A stretch of 43,987 bases of DNA, from the NCBI RefSeq assembly GCF_001426375.1, contig NZ_LMEO01000018.1, positions 75,413-119,399 on the forward strand, read 5' to 3'. The translations under genes were made by a program, and so were the position numbers. Numbering within the stretch: the first letter of the stretch is position 1; each line of letters opens with the position of its first letter. Shown piece by piece: positions 24,424 to 32,449 of this stretch. Source of the DNA: Paenibacillus sp. Root444D2. GTDB lineage: Bacteria > Bacillota > Bacilli > Paenibacillales > NBRC-103111. The notes beneath the pieces were generated by a model. The model was not told the DNA's origin. It was given only the letters and a program-made list of their open reading frames with translations, and did no database searches.

Positions 24424-24477
24424 GCAGAGAACCGCACCCTACTCCGGCTTGCCGAGTGGGGTGCGGTTCTCTGTTTT
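24424..24477 (+). terminator. Strong intrinsic terminator after the GH18 gene
   Basis: A 14-bp perfect stem AGAGAACCGCACCC/GGGTGCGGTTCTCT encloses a second small hairpin, and TGTTTTG follows. Confidence 0.85.
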
Positions 24478-24579
24478 GCTTAACCGTAGCTGCTAGTGCT
24501 TAGGATAGGCTATTGCATAGCCTCGTCGCTAATTCTCGGCAGCCACGTGTTAACTTGTATTTGCTATATAATTACGGAA

Positions 24580-24715
24580 GATAGTGCCTCCAACGCAAGA
24601 TAGCTAGCAAAAAAGCAAATAGTGCCTTCAACGCAAGATAGCCAGTAAAGCAGATAGTGCCTCCACCCCCAGGACCAGCAAAGAAGCTGATACTGCCTCC
24701 ACCGCCAAGTAACCA
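24580..24715. repeat. Four degenerate tandem repeats of about 36 bp
   Basis: The motif TAGTGCCTCCAACGCAAGATAGC or a near copy starts at 24582, 24620 and 24655, with a weaker copy at 24691 (steps of 38, 35 and 36 bp). No reading frame runs through them. The repeats lie between convergent genes. No function is apparent. Confidence 0.7.
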
Positions 24716-24817
24716 CGTTTCCAGTAATACTCGCTCGCCGCAGTTAAAACAAATTTGATTTATCGTCGTTCATTAGTTTTTGAGGTTATGAGGATTATGG
24801 GCAATAGTGGTTGCCAA

Positions 24818-25002
24818 TGTTGTAATTACTACAACAATTCGCAAGCCAAAAGGCCATTTAGCAGCTTGAAGTTGCATTTCGTACAACAATTCTAACCCAT
24901 TTCTTGCGAAATCGCCTGAATAGGTCAAGATTGTTGTACGTTATACAACATTGAAGAGGGAGAGGCGGGATCAGGGCCGCAATTGTTGCACTTACTACAA
25001 CA
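24818..25002. repeat. Inverted-repeat array A: four TGTTGTA-N5-TACAACA palindromes
   Basis: Four 19-bp palindromes lie at 24818-24836, 24870-24888, 24932-24950 and 24984-25002. Copies 1 and 3 are perfect (7-bp arms); copies 2 and 4 carry a C in the left arm (xGTTGCA), and copy 2 also differs in the first base of that arm. All have a 5-nt centre of variable sequence. Centres are 52, 62 and 52 bp apart. The sequence between palindromes is unique. The same arm motif and spacing recur at 34947-35130. The array lies between convergent gene ends, away from promoters. Confidence 0.88.
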
Positions 25003-25031
25003 TCATTCGACCGAGGATGTGGGTGCACATA

Positions 25032-25100
25032 TACATTCATTCATTTTTTTTCATTCATTCATACATTCATTCATACATTCATTCATTTTTTCATTCATCC
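25032..25100. repeat. ATTC/CATT tetranucleotide microsatellite
   Basis: CATT units are repeated about 14 times with a few interruptions (T-runs and ATAC). Such tracts change length by slippage. It stands about 90 bp beyond the 3' end of the gerPE gene, in non-coding sequence. Confidence 0.85.
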
Positions 25101-25191
25101 AGCTACCTCACGCGAGCATATATGGCGATGGATTCCGATTTTAGAAACCTCAATGTAGAACAAGATTGGATGAATAGACGCTCTCCTAAAG

Positions 25192-25641
25192 TTACTGCTG
25201 GGGATTCGCTTCGAAGAAGCCAACGCCTTCTTCTTTGCCTAGTTTGACAAAGGTTGTCTTTTCTTTGGGGCCGGGTTTATCTGTGACGAACTGGCGGATG
25301 TTTTTGATGCGGGTTTCGCCACTGGTGATACGATTACAGCCGATCTGCAATATAGAGGAAGAGGAAACGCCAAGAATACGGATATTCTGCACACGAATAA
25401 ATGAGCCTAAGTTATCCACACACATTGTGAAGGGTTCATGAGGCTGGGGGATGGGAAAGGGTCTTTGATAAAAGGGATAAGCCTTGAAGCTTCCCTCATT
25501 CCCATAATAGAAGGGAACTTCACGCTGGACAGCGAAGACTCTTGTTTTTAGAGCTGTGTTGATGTTATCACCAACATGCATGATACTGCTCGAGCTTAAG
25601 TCATTGATATAGACATTGCCGACGATGGATAAGCGAACCAT
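25192..25641 (-). CDS. gerPE: Spore germination protein GerPE
   Basis: A 149-residue protein, last gene of the gerP cluster. It carries the typical GerP phrases SIVGNVYINDLSSSSIMHVGD and GVSSSSILQIG. GerP proteins are made in the mother cell under sigma-K and sit in the inner coat, where they help germinants pass through to the germinant receptors. It starts 3 bp after the gerPD stop, with GGAGGGGTG inside the end of gerPD. In B. subtilis gerPF follows; here it is absent and the repeats of array A and the microsatellite follow instead. Confidence 0.85.
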   Translation of the reverse strand: MVRLSIVGNVYINDLSSSSIMHVGDNINTALKTRVFAVQREVPFYYGNEGSFKAYPFYQRPFPIPQPHEPFTMCVDNLGSFIRVQNIRILGVSSSSILQIGCNRITSGETRIKNIRQFVTDKPGPKEKTTFVKLGKEEGVGFFEANPQQ

Positions 25642-25644
25642 AGG

Positions 25645-25827
25645 TCACCCCTCCGATGGAAGAGGTACGAATGGAGAAATGATGACCGATTCGGGAGGGG
25701 TGTCGAACATGGAGGACAATGAAATGACTTCCGTATCGCCAATAAGAAATACAGAAGAACTGGCGACCCCGATGATTCGCACATCACCTACGAAAAGTTG
25801 CTTGTTTTCTACATGTAAGTTCAGCAT
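25645..25827 (-). CDS. gerPD: Spore germination protein GerPD
   Basis: A 60-residue protein typical of GerPD in size and position. The core VGDVRIIGVASSSVFLIGDT resembles the beta-strand repeat shared by the small GerP proteins. GGAAGGAT precedes the ATG. It lies 2 bp after the gerPC stop and 3 bp before gerPE, so the three genes are probably translated together. Confidence 0.83.
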   Translation of the reverse strand: MLNLHVENKQLFVGDVRIIGVASSSVFLIGDTEVISLSSMFDTPPESVIISPFVPLPSEG

Positions 25828-25829
25828 AG

Positions 25830-26594
25830 TTATCCTTCCTTCCTTGGTAAATTGGATATGTAACTGTCAATTGCACTTAGTATGTCTTGTTTAGTTTTCT
25901 CGATGATGCTGGTGGTCACGGCTTCCATCGGTTCTTTGAAACCAACGCTGCGGTACTGATTGATATAAAGCTGAATGCGGGTGTCTAGCTGTTTACGGAT
26001 ATCATCGATAATGAGGGCTTTGTAATCCTCGTCCAATGGATACTGATATTTGTTTTCGAGATTGTGCATATCGGCATGAACACCATATTGCAAGTATTGT
26101 TCTATCCCGCTAGAGACTTCCTGCTGAATGCCAAAACCTGTGGGATTTCCTTTCCCCTGTTCTTGCCCTTGATTCCCCGCCCCTGGACCTTGCTTTTGTT
26201 CTTGCTCTTGTGGTCTCTGCCCTATTCCTTGCCATTGACTTAGTCCTTGACCTTGCATTTGCCCTTTCATTTGTCCTTGCCCCTGAAAAAATGCATTCGC
26301 ATCAGCACCAGCATATTTGCCCATCGAGGCACCATTCACTGATAAGTCATCGATTTGGTCAAGTAAGCTGGGGCTGATACCGATTGTTAAGGTCCCGTCC
26401 AGCTTTTCGACTTTGAGTTGATCGAATTTATATTCGATTTTATCGATGTGGACGCCCTTCTGATTTTTCAAGGCGTTAAGGTCCGTTTGCAGTTTGCTTA
26501 CGGTTTGTTCAAGCGTATCGATTCTCTGTTTCTGCATCTCAATATAGGCGGAGACCTGCTGGGCCCATTGCTGCCAAGTTATACAATTATGCAT
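25830..26594 (-). CDS. gerPC: Spore germination protein GerPC with a Gln/Gly-rich insertion
   Basis: A 254-residue protein, longer than B. subtilis GerPC (about 205). An N-terminal coiled coil (about 8-50) leads into the conserved KIEYKFDQLKVEKLDGTL block. The extra length is a low-complexity segment of about 50 residues (about 103-153) made largely of Gln and Gly (GQGQMKGQMQGQG and similar), and the C-terminal GerPC helix-rich part follows. The insertion may be disordered. GGAGG lies about 12 bp before the ATG. Confidence 0.85.
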   Translation of the reverse strand: MHNCITWQQWAQQVSAYIEMQKQRIDTLEQTVSKLQTDLNALKNQKGVHIDKIEYKFDQLKVEKLDGTLTIGISPSLLDQIDDLSVNGASMGKYAGADANAFFQGQGQMKGQMQGQGLSQWQGIGQRPQEQEQKQGPGAGNQGQEQGKGNPTGFGIQQEVSSGIEQYLQYGVHADMHNLENKYQYPLDEDYKALIIDDIRKQLDTRIQLYINQYRSVGFKEPMEAVTTSIIEKTKQDILSAIDSYISNLPRKEG

Positions 26595-26652
26595 CTAGGA
26601 AAGGCACCTCCTTCCGGTTTCATTCAGCTTGTAACGCCCGAGTTGGGGGATA

Positions 26653-26862
26653 TTAAGTTGGCGGTGGCAAAGGAACCAGTGAGACTGGGTTCGTTGCGCT
26701 TGCTCCCATCTGTGGAGCGGATTCAACGAAGCCGCCGGTATTGTACAGATTAGATAAGGATCGGATAGATCCGGCGGTGCCAATTTGCAGAACGGAGGAG
26801 TTAGCCACTGAGTCCACTTTTAAATGCTGAATCATAATGGTCTGATGGATGGTCCAGTTCAT
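26653..26862 (-). CDS. gerPB: Spore germination protein GerPB
   Basis: A 69-residue protein with the GerPB pattern: a MNWTIHQTIMIQHLKVDSV start, NSSVLQIGTAG, then LSNLYNTGGF and a proline-rich end. It lies between gerPA and gerPC, 41 and 58 bp from them. GAGGTG precedes the start by about 11 bp. Confidence 0.85.
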   Translation of the reverse strand: MNWTIHQTIMIQHLKVDSVANSSVLQIGTAGSIRSLSNLYNTGGFVESAPQMGASATNPVSLVPLPPPT

Positions 26863-26903
26863 TTTGGATGAACACCTCGCTCAGGTTAATAAATGAATGA
26901 ATA

Positions 26904-27128
26904 TTAAATGATAATTCCGCTGGCATTGTTTTCGATAAGGTCGGAATCGTTGGTTACAGTTGTGCTGTAGGCATTATAAATGCGAGGAAAATCCCCGGTA
27001 TTAAATGAGCCTGCTCCGGCAAAAGTTTTGGAGGAGCTGTTAGGTGCGATGATAAAGGAATCGCCGAAGTGGACGACGGAGCTCGGCCCCACGCTGATGA
27101 TTTTGACATTCCCTACGATAGATGGCAT
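26904..27128 (-). CDS. gerPA: Spore germination protein GerPA (GerPA/GerPF family)
   Basis: A 74-residue protein of the GerPA/GerPF type: MPSIVGNVKI, VVHFGDSFIIAPNSSSKTF and GSFNTGDF. GerPA and GerPF are homologous; the first position in the operon points to GerPA. The frame extends 8 codons further, but AAGGGGGT 5 bp before the ATG at 27128 fixes the start. A consensus sigma-K promoter lies 30-57 bp upstream, so the operon should be expressed late in the mother cell. Confidence 0.85.
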   Translation of the reverse strand: MPSIVGNVKIISVGPSSVVHFGDSFIIAPNSSSKTFAGAGSFNTGDFPRIYNAYSTTVTNDSDLIENNASGIII

Positions 27129-27157
27129 ACTCGACCCCCTTGCACTTATCACAACTA

Positions 27158-27185
27158 TAGTATATGAGGGTATTCGCCTAGAGGT
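27158..27185 (-). promoter_or_regulatory. Sigma-K promoter of the gerP operon
   Basis: On the minus strand CATATACTA (27166-27158) matches the sigma-K -10 consensus CATANNNTA at every fixed position. An AC (27185-27184) stands 17 bp upstream as the -35. This agrees with the known sigma-K control of gerP in Bacillus. Confidence 0.75.
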
Positions 27186-27257
27186 GCCCTGTTTTTCATT
27201 TGGGTGTCACATCAGGGAGTAGGCACATATACTGCTAGTGAAAATGAGGTGATGAGC

Positions 27258-27716
27258 TTGAACGGGTTTAATCGCCATCCTTGGCTAAAATGGGAGCAAG
27301 TTGAGAAGTTCCTTGGGCAAAAGCTGCCTTTCGGTGAAAAAGGGCAGACCTTTCTAGATAATATGACGTGGGCCGAGGGATATGTACAGGACATGCTGAA
27401 AAAAGCGATGCCGGGTTTGGATGCCACTCTCTCTTCCCAGGGATTTGCGGGCTCTGAAATCTTTGAGACGCATGAACATGTCATTATTAAAGTGAAGATT
27501 GCCAAAGATGAAGATCCAAAAGCGCTGCAGGTGTTTGTGAAATCCAATCAGATTAAGCTGACCGGCTTTCTCAGCGGCAAGAACCGAATCATTAAGCTGC
27601 CGACCCTTGTGCAGCCGAGGACGGCTAGAGTGAGCTACAAACAACGTCTGCTGCAGATCAAGGTGCGAAAGCGAGGCTTGAGGGAGAACTATGTTGAGGC
27701 GTACATCCGTTACTAG
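27258..27716 (+). CDS. Hsp20/alpha-crystallin-like protein, possibly spore-associated
   Basis: A protein of about 152 residues whose C-terminal half (from GSEIFETHEHVIIKVKI to the end) has the strand pattern of an alpha-crystallin domain. The N-terminal half is helical. The frame is open from 27204; an ATG at 27252 abuts GAGGTG, so TTG at 27258, 6 bp after it, is the better start. The gene is divergent from gerP. Hsp20-like proteins such as CotM/CotP occur in spore coats, but a sporulation role here is only suggested by position. Confidence 0.65.
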   Translation: MNGFNRHPWLKWEQVEKFLGQKLPFGEKGQTFLDNMTWAEGYVQDMLKKAMPGLDATLSSQGFAGSEIFETHEHVIIKVKIAKDEDPKALQVFVKSNQIKLTGFLSGKNRIIKLPTLVQPRTARVSYKQRLLQIKVRKRGLRENYVEAYIRY

Positions 27717-27767
27717 CTAGTTAGTAGGGCGGAATATATTACGGCTTGCAGATTCCTAGGTGAAAAA

Positions 27768-27800
27768 CAAAAACCCTCAAGCCATATGGCTGAGGGTTAT
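27768..27800 (-). terminator. Intrinsic terminator of the NlpC/P60 gene
   Basis: ACCCTC.AGCC pairs with GGCT.GAGGGT around ATAT; a T-run follows on the minus strand. The opposite strand also has a short T stretch, so it may serve both convergent genes. Confidence 0.78.
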
Positions 27801-27810
27801 CCTTATTAAA

Positions 27811-28329
27811 CTATAGGACGCGGCGAGCGGTCATGTAACGGGATGACCAAGTCCCGCTGTGAATGTTAGTAATGCGGACTCCGCCTGCGCCGTATGTCTG
27901 CAGTAGGTTACCGTTGCCCATATAAATGGCTACATGGTTAATGACGCCGGGTTTGCCCGGAATAGAGAAGAACACAAGATCACCTGTGCGAAGGTTGCTT
28001 CTGGATACATATGTTCCGACATGGGATTGCTGTTTAGATGTCCGCGGCAGGTTTACACCAACCCGCTTGAACACGTATTGGGTGAAGGAAGAGCAGTCAA
28101 ATGTTCGCGTTTGACCCGATTTTGCACCGAATTGATAAGGTCTTCCCAAATAGTTTTTACCGATCGAAATCACTTGACTGGCACGAGAAGTTGCTGTGAT
28201 TGATGCATCGATAGCTGCTGCTGCTCCGGCTTGATGAGGCGCACTTACCATTCCTGCAGAAAGTCCTATGGAAACGGTCAATGCCGCAATGACTAATTTC
28301 TTATACCACGTTTTTTGATGGTTTTTCAT
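27811..28329 (-). CDS. Secreted NlpC/P60 cell wall peptidase
   Basis: A 172-residue exported cysteine peptidase. A signal peptide (1 to about 37, ending AGAAAA) is followed directly by the NlpC/P60 domain. Catalytic residues are C79 (FDCSSF) and H132 (INHVAIYMG); the third, polar position is probably Q144. It would cut peptide bonds in peptidoglycan stem peptides. No SLH, SH3 or LysM wall-binding module is attached. AAGGAGG precedes the ATG. Two hairpins lie in the leader. Confidence 0.9.
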   Translation of the reverse strand: MKNHQKTWYKKLVIAALTVSIGLSAGMVSAPHQAGAAAAIDASITATSRASQVISIGKNYLGRPYQFGAKSGQTRTFDCSSFTQYVFKRVGVNLPRTSKQQSHVGTYVSRSNLRTGDLVFFSIPGKPGVINHVAIYMGNGNLLQTYGAGGVRITNIHSGTWSSRYMTARRVL

Positions 28330-28352
28330 CTGGATTGCCTCCTTAGAGTTTT

Positions 28353-28403
28353 CGTAAGTAAACTTACGTTGTAAGCCTATGCTAAGTTTTCATTAGAAAA
28401 CTT
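28353..28403. promoter_or_regulatory. Two inverted repeats in the leader of the NlpC/P60 gene
   Basis: CGTAAGTAAACTTACG (28353-28368; 7-bp arms) and AAGTTTTC/GAAAACTT with a 4-nt loop (28384-28403) lie 24-74 bp upstream of the start. They could be operators or RNA hairpins. I looked for a ydaO-type c-di-AMP riboswitch here and did not see its conserved core. Confidence 0.4.
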
Positions 28404-28570
28404 GATTTGCAAGACTCTTCTACTGAGCTAACTTGTGGATTGTTCGTCCAACAGCCCAAGTATACCAGATGAAATTCCACCTAACATTTACCTTGCAGCC
28501 CTATGGCCAGTGGTATCAATGGTGTTAAGATCAATTCTGAGAATATGATGAGAATTCCATTATAATATTT

Positions 28571-29938
28571 TTATTGACACGTTTTTGGCAGCGTAATCAA
28601 AGCGGTAGTTCCTTGACCTAAGCAGCTTTTGAGCTGAATGGTCCCCTCGTGCTTCTGAACGATATGCTCCGCAATAGCCAGTCCTAGACCGACTCCGCCT
28701 TGCTTGCGATTCCTTGCTTTATCCGTCCGATAGAAGCGGTCAAAAAGGTGCGGTATGTCACTTTCTGCAATACCGATGCCTTGATCAATGACTTCGATGG
28801 TAACCCACTTGTTCTCTGTGATGCCGATTTTCAACACGACCATTTGCTGGCTGTATTTGAGCGCGTTATCTAGCAAAATAATGAGAAGCTGCCTGATCTT
28901 ATAAGGATCTCCTGTCATATGAAGCTCTTTCAGATCTTGCGCAATCTGCACCTCAATCTCTCTGCTAGAGGTGACTCTAAGCGAGGCTGCGGTTTGCTGG
29001 GCAATCGGAAGGAGGTCGAAGGTGCTCTTTTGTTCACAGTCTTCTCGCTCTTTATCGGTAAGGGAGAGCAGATTTTGCGTGAGAATCTTCAGCTGGGCTG
29101 ATTCGGAGATGATGGCTTCGAGCGCTTCTTCACGCAGCTTATCGTCCCGGAAAGCCCATCTTCGCAATAAGCTAGCGTAGCTCTCAATGATCGTGAGCGG
29201 CGTACGCAGCTCGTGTGAGGCATCCGCAAGGAATTGCTCTTGCTTTTGAAACATTCCCTTTAGCCTATCAATCATTTTATTAAATGTTGCACTAAGCATA
29301 GTTAACTCATCATTCGTGAGCTTGTCGGGCAGCGGGATGTGTCTAAAAGAGCCGCTTTTCTCAATATTTTGCATGGTGGTTACTAATTGCTGAAGCGGCC
29401 GAAAGAGCACATTCGTATAGAAATAACCCCCAAGGAGAGCTAGGATCAGCGCACCCGTGGAAGTTAACAAAAGTATAGAGATGAGCATGCGGGAGTATTC
29501 ACCCAACCTCCGCAGGTTGCGTCCAATTTCTAAAATAGCAACCTGATGGCCTTCTTTGAACACAGGCATTTTCACGAATATAAAAATTCCGTCGGGCGCT
29601 GTTTCTAAGATAACCGTTTCTTTGTCTACATATTTGGGAAAAAAGCGGAGCAGCTTGGGGTCGGAATATATTTGGTAAACAACCTTCGAATCAGGAGCAA
29701 TATACCGCACCATTTCTTGCGGAATGAGGAGCTCTTCCATCTGCGAGCTATTCTGCCAATACTCCGGATGATTAGGTAAATCCTTCAGAATCAGGGTGCG
29801 GGCTTTTTCTTTCAGCAGCTCCAGTTCGCCATTGGTTGTAACCCGAATGAACATATAGTAGACAAAGGTGAAGCTGAAAAAAAGGATCAACATCAGTCCT
29901 GCGGAAACCCACAGTGTGATTTTCAGCTTAAGGCTCAT
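28571..29938 (-). CDS. Sensor histidine kinase of a two-component system
   Basis: A 455-residue kinase. Membrane segments at about 7-31 and 151-175 bound an extracellular sensor domain of about 120 residues. HAMP (about 176-228), HisKA with phosphoacceptor H242 (ASHELRTPL) and a HATPase domain follow, with N358 in the N-box, D385-x-G-x-G in G1 and GGVGLGL (414-420) in G2. The start overlaps the stop of the response regulator gene by 4 bp (ATGA), so the two are translationally coupled. The build resembles ArlS-type envelope sensors; the signal is unknown. Confidence 0.92.
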   Translation of the reverse strand: MSLKLKITLWVSAGLMLILFFSFTFVYYMFIRVTTNGELELLKEKARTLILKDLPNHPEYWQNSSQMEELLIPQEMVRYIAPDSKVVYQIYSDPKLLRFFPKYVDKETVILETAPDGIFIFVKMPVFKEGHQVAILEIGRNLRRLGEYSRMLISILLLTSTGALILALLGGYFYTNVLFRPLQQLVTTMQNIEKSGSFRHIPLPDKLTNDELTMLSATFNKMIDRLKGMFQKQEQFLADASHELRTPLTIIESYASLLRRWAFRDDKLREEALEAIISESAQLKILTQNLLSLTDKEREDCEQKSTFDLLPIAQQTAASLRVTSSREIEVQIAQDLKELHMTGDPYKIRQLLIILLDNALKYSQQMVVLKIGITENKWVTIEVIDQGIGIAESDIPHLFDRFYRTDKARNRKQGGVGLGLAIAEHIVQKHEGTIQLKSCLGQGTTALITLPKTCQ

Positions 29939-30699
29939 GAGGGCGTCTGCCCGTCTTTGGGAACAGCTTCACCAGCTGAATCGTCCGCCTCTTTGCTTGA
30001 GGAAGGTTCAACCTTCAGCAAGTAGCCGATACCGCGCATCGTCTGAATGAGTTTGGAGGAGAAGGGCTTGTCCACCTTTTGCCGCAAATATCGGATATAC
30101 ACGTCAACCACGTTCGTATCTCCTACGAAATCATATCCCCAAACCTCTGAAATGATCTGCTCCCGCGACATCACTTCATCCTGGTGCTGAATCAGGAAGC
30201 GCAGTAAATCAAATTCCGTAGGCGTTAATTCGATCGGTGTACCTTCTCGGGTAACGGCTCTACTCTTTAAATCCATGGTTAGATCATCCACCTTAAGTAA
30301 ATGAGGCTGCTCTGCTGACTGGTCCTGAAAGCTTCTTTGGCGGAGCAGACTGCGAATGCGGGCGAGCAATTCGATCGTGGCAAAAGGTTTCGTCACATAG
30401 TCGTTAGCGCCTTGGTCAAGTCCGCTGACTCGGTCGGGGACGGCATCACGTGCCGTCAGCAGGATAATGGGAAGGGTAGCGGTTACCTGCCGTATGCGGC
30501 GAAGCACCTCTAGACCGCTCAATTCCGGCAGCATGACGTCAAGCAGGATAAGCTCCCAGTCCTCCGACTCGTCTAAGGCTGCATTTAGTCCAGAGCGCCC
30601 ATCTGCTCTTATATGTACCTCATAGCCCTCATGCTCCAGCTCCAGCTGAAGCACCCTAGCGATGCGTTCTTCGTCCTCAATTAGCAATATGCGGCTCAT
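29935..30699 (-). CDS. OmpR-family response regulator of the 28571-30699 pair
   Basis: A 254-residue regulator with a receiver domain (D9, phosphoacceptor D54, T82, K104) and a winged-helix DNA-binding domain (about 135-228, ending GIGYLLKV). A polar tail of about 25 residues (SSSKEADDSAGEAV and on) follows the DNA-binding domain, which is unusual but likely unstructured. It is the first gene of the two-gene operon. AGGAG lies about 15 bp before the ATG, longer than usual. Confidence 0.92.
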   Translation of the reverse strand: MSRILLIEDEERIARVLQLELEHEGYEVHIRADGRSGLNAALDESEDWELILLDVMLPELSGLEVLRRIRQVTATLPIILLTARDAVPDRVSGLDQGANDYVTKPFATIELLARIRSLLRQRSFQDQSAEQPHLLKVDDLTMDLKSRAVTREGTPIELTPTEFDLLRFLIQHQDEVMSREQIISEVWGYDFVGDTNVVDVYIRYLRQKVDKPFSSKLIQTMRGIGYLLKVEPSSSKEADDSAGEAVPKDGQTPS

Positions 30700-30901
30700 G
30701 GCGGATAGATTTCACTCCTAACGGGTCGCTGATGGTCAGCGGTGTCGATTCGTTCTTTATTTTCTCTATTCGGTACATTTACATACATATGTGAAAAGCC
30801 CAGTCTTTGGGGAGTGTCTCGTTAGCGTTCATTAGCCTAGTCCGCGTTCCGCCTTTGTGACATAAAATAACGCATAGAAGACTGATGAAGGAGTAGGACA
30901 A

Positions 30902-31225
30902 ATGAGCATAACTCCAAAAAAGAAAGTGCGCATCAAAACTAACCAAAAAGTAGCGATTTTACTGCAAGACCACGATGCTACCGCAAAAGTCTATGTAGAG
31001 ATTCAAGGGGAGTTCAAATCCCGGGAGGTTATGGTTGAGGCGCTAAAACGTTTAGAAGACGGATTGATCTACGCAGACGAGAATTGTACAGAGTTAATCG
31101 AGAGTGAGTATATTGAAGTTTTCCCTAAAAAAACCCCGTATCGCCGAGAAGAAGAGGATTTCATCTTCCTCATTGACCGTGCGTATGCAGAAGACTACGT
31201 CGTATCAGCCAAAATTATCAAATAA
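30902..31225 (+). CDS. Hypothetical protein, 107 residues
   Basis: I do not recognise a family. It is a small, charged, soluble protein with alternating beta and helical stretches and no signal peptide. A good ribosome binding site (AAGGAGTAGG) precedes the ATG, and a terminator follows the stop, so it is probably a real gene. Confidence 0.7.
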   Translation: MSITPKKKVRIKTNQKVAILLQDHDATAKVYVEIQGEFKSREVMVEALKRLEDGLIYADENCTELIESEYIEVFPKKTPYRREEEDFIFLIDRAYAEDYVVSAKIIK

Positions 31226-31242
31226 GGTTAAGGCATATGAAA

Positions 31243-31306
31243 AACCCCCTATCGATAGATCTAAAGGCCAAAGCCTTCGAGAACTGTCAATAAGGGGTCT
31301 TTTTAA
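31243..31306 (+). terminator. Probable terminator with an internal hairpin
   Basis: ACCCCCTAT and ATAAGGGGT pair over a long loop that contains a smaller GGC/GCC hairpin; TCTTTTT follows. Confidence 0.6.
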
Positions 31307-31315
31307 TTGAGAATA

Positions 31316-32281
31316 TTAGTTTTTATGAACAATAGGAGCCGTTTCTACGGAAGTCAATCGGTCATAGAAATCTACAAAGTTATTTCTTTCATCTGAGCTA
31401 AGTTGAGCCATAGCCGTACGCGGATGCTCATCAAGCGCTCCTACGATCATGTAAGGAATGAGATAGCCCCAATCCCATTTTTGGCGCATAGTAATCATGT
31501 GTTTCTCGATAATTTCTAGTACTGGACGAATGTCGTAACGTGCTCCTTTTAAATAGCTAAGAAGTAGTTCCGTCGTACAGTTTCCTGCTGCGCGGCCCAT
31601 TCCATATACGGAGGAATCAAGGAAAGACACGCCTTTGGAAGCACCTGCAATTGTGTTTGCGAAAGCAAGCTGCAGGTTGTTGTGCATGTGTAACCCAAGT
31701 TCTTTCTCAGGAAGCAGACGTTGGAACTTCGTTACGAGGTAGTCAATGTCTTTATGATCCATGCTGCCGTAGGAGTCTACGATATAGACAACGTCAACAG
31801 GGCTTTTATTAATTTCTTCGAAAGCTTCAACCAGTTCATTTTCCATTACGTGGGAAAGCGCCATAATGTTAATGGATGTTTCGTAGCCCATGTTATTGAA
31901 CTTTTGAACAAGCTCAAGGCCTTTATCAACGTCTTTGATGTAACAAGCAACGCGGATCAGGTCAAGTAAGCTGTCTTCACGAGGTAAAATGTCGTTCTCA
32001 TCGACACGGCCGATATCTACGAGAGCAGATAATTTTGTATCGGTTTTTTTGGTAATAACGTCACGAAGGAAGGACTCATTCAAGAATCTCCAAGGACCGG
32101 ACGCTCCGCCTTTGAGCAGCTTTTCCGAGTTTTTATAACCAATTTCCATATATTCTACACCGGCTGCGCTTAAGCCGCGATACATGTCTTGTACAAATTC
32201 CACGCTAAAATCCCAATCATTCACCAAACCGCCGTCCCGAATCGTACAATCCAAAATCTTGTGTTGATGCTGCTTAACCAT
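31316..32281 (-). CDS. DRE-TIM metallolyase-type aldolase-like protein
   Basis: A 321-residue TIM-barrel protein of the HMGL-like (DRE-TIM) superfamily, nearest in pattern to 4-hydroxy-2-oxovalerate aldolases. The metal and catalytic motif LDCTIRDGG is at residues 10-18 (D11, R15, D16) and the metal histidines are H198 and H200 (GLHMHNN). The YGMGRAAGN block is also typical. It has no C-terminal communication domain and no acetaldehyde dehydrogenase gene beside it, so it is probably not the usual catabolic aldolase; the substrate is unknown. AAAGGGG precedes the ATG. Confidence 0.8.
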   Translation of the reverse strand: MVKQHQHKILDCTIRDGGLVNDWDFSVEFVQDMYRGLSAAGVEYMEIGYKNSEKLLKGGASGPWRFLNESFLRDVITKKTDTKLSALVDIGRVDENDILPREDSLLDLIRVACYIKDVDKGLELVQKFNNMGYETSINIMALSHVMENELVEAFEEINKSPVDVVYIVDSYGSMDHKDIDYLVTKFQRLLPEKELGLHMHNNLQLAFANTIAGASKGVSFLDSSVYGMGRAAGNCTTELLLSYLKGARYDIRPVLEIIEKHMITMRQKWDWGYLIPYMIVGALDEHPRTAMAQLSSDERNNFVDFYDRLTSVETAPIVHKN

Positions 32282-32449
32282 ACTCGTATTGCCCCTTTCG
32301 ACTGCTTATATCGCTTCTGATTTTGCTATATTATCACTTATGTAGAGGCTGCTTGTCAATGCAGCAGTGTGCGTTTGCGACAACTTTTGCAGGGAGGATA
32401 TGGTAAAATATGAGGAGGAGTACTAGATTACTTGAAGGGGCCTAAGTGA

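Noticed and set aside
24818..25002. CRISPR array (regular 33/43/33-bp spacers between 19-bp repeats)
   Set aside because: The repeats are short palindromes with variable centres, the spacing alternates, and no cas genes are present. The tandem units at 34073-34821 are not CRISPR either, because their spacers are repeats too.
24951..25247. 98-codon plus-strand frame over the CATT microsatellite
   Set aside because: The Ser/His/Ile repeats come from the microsatellite, and its 3' part overlaps gerPE on the opposite strand.
28330..28570. ydaO-type c-di-AMP riboswitch before the NlpC/P60 gene
   Set aside because: The conserved core sequences of that riboswitch were not found.
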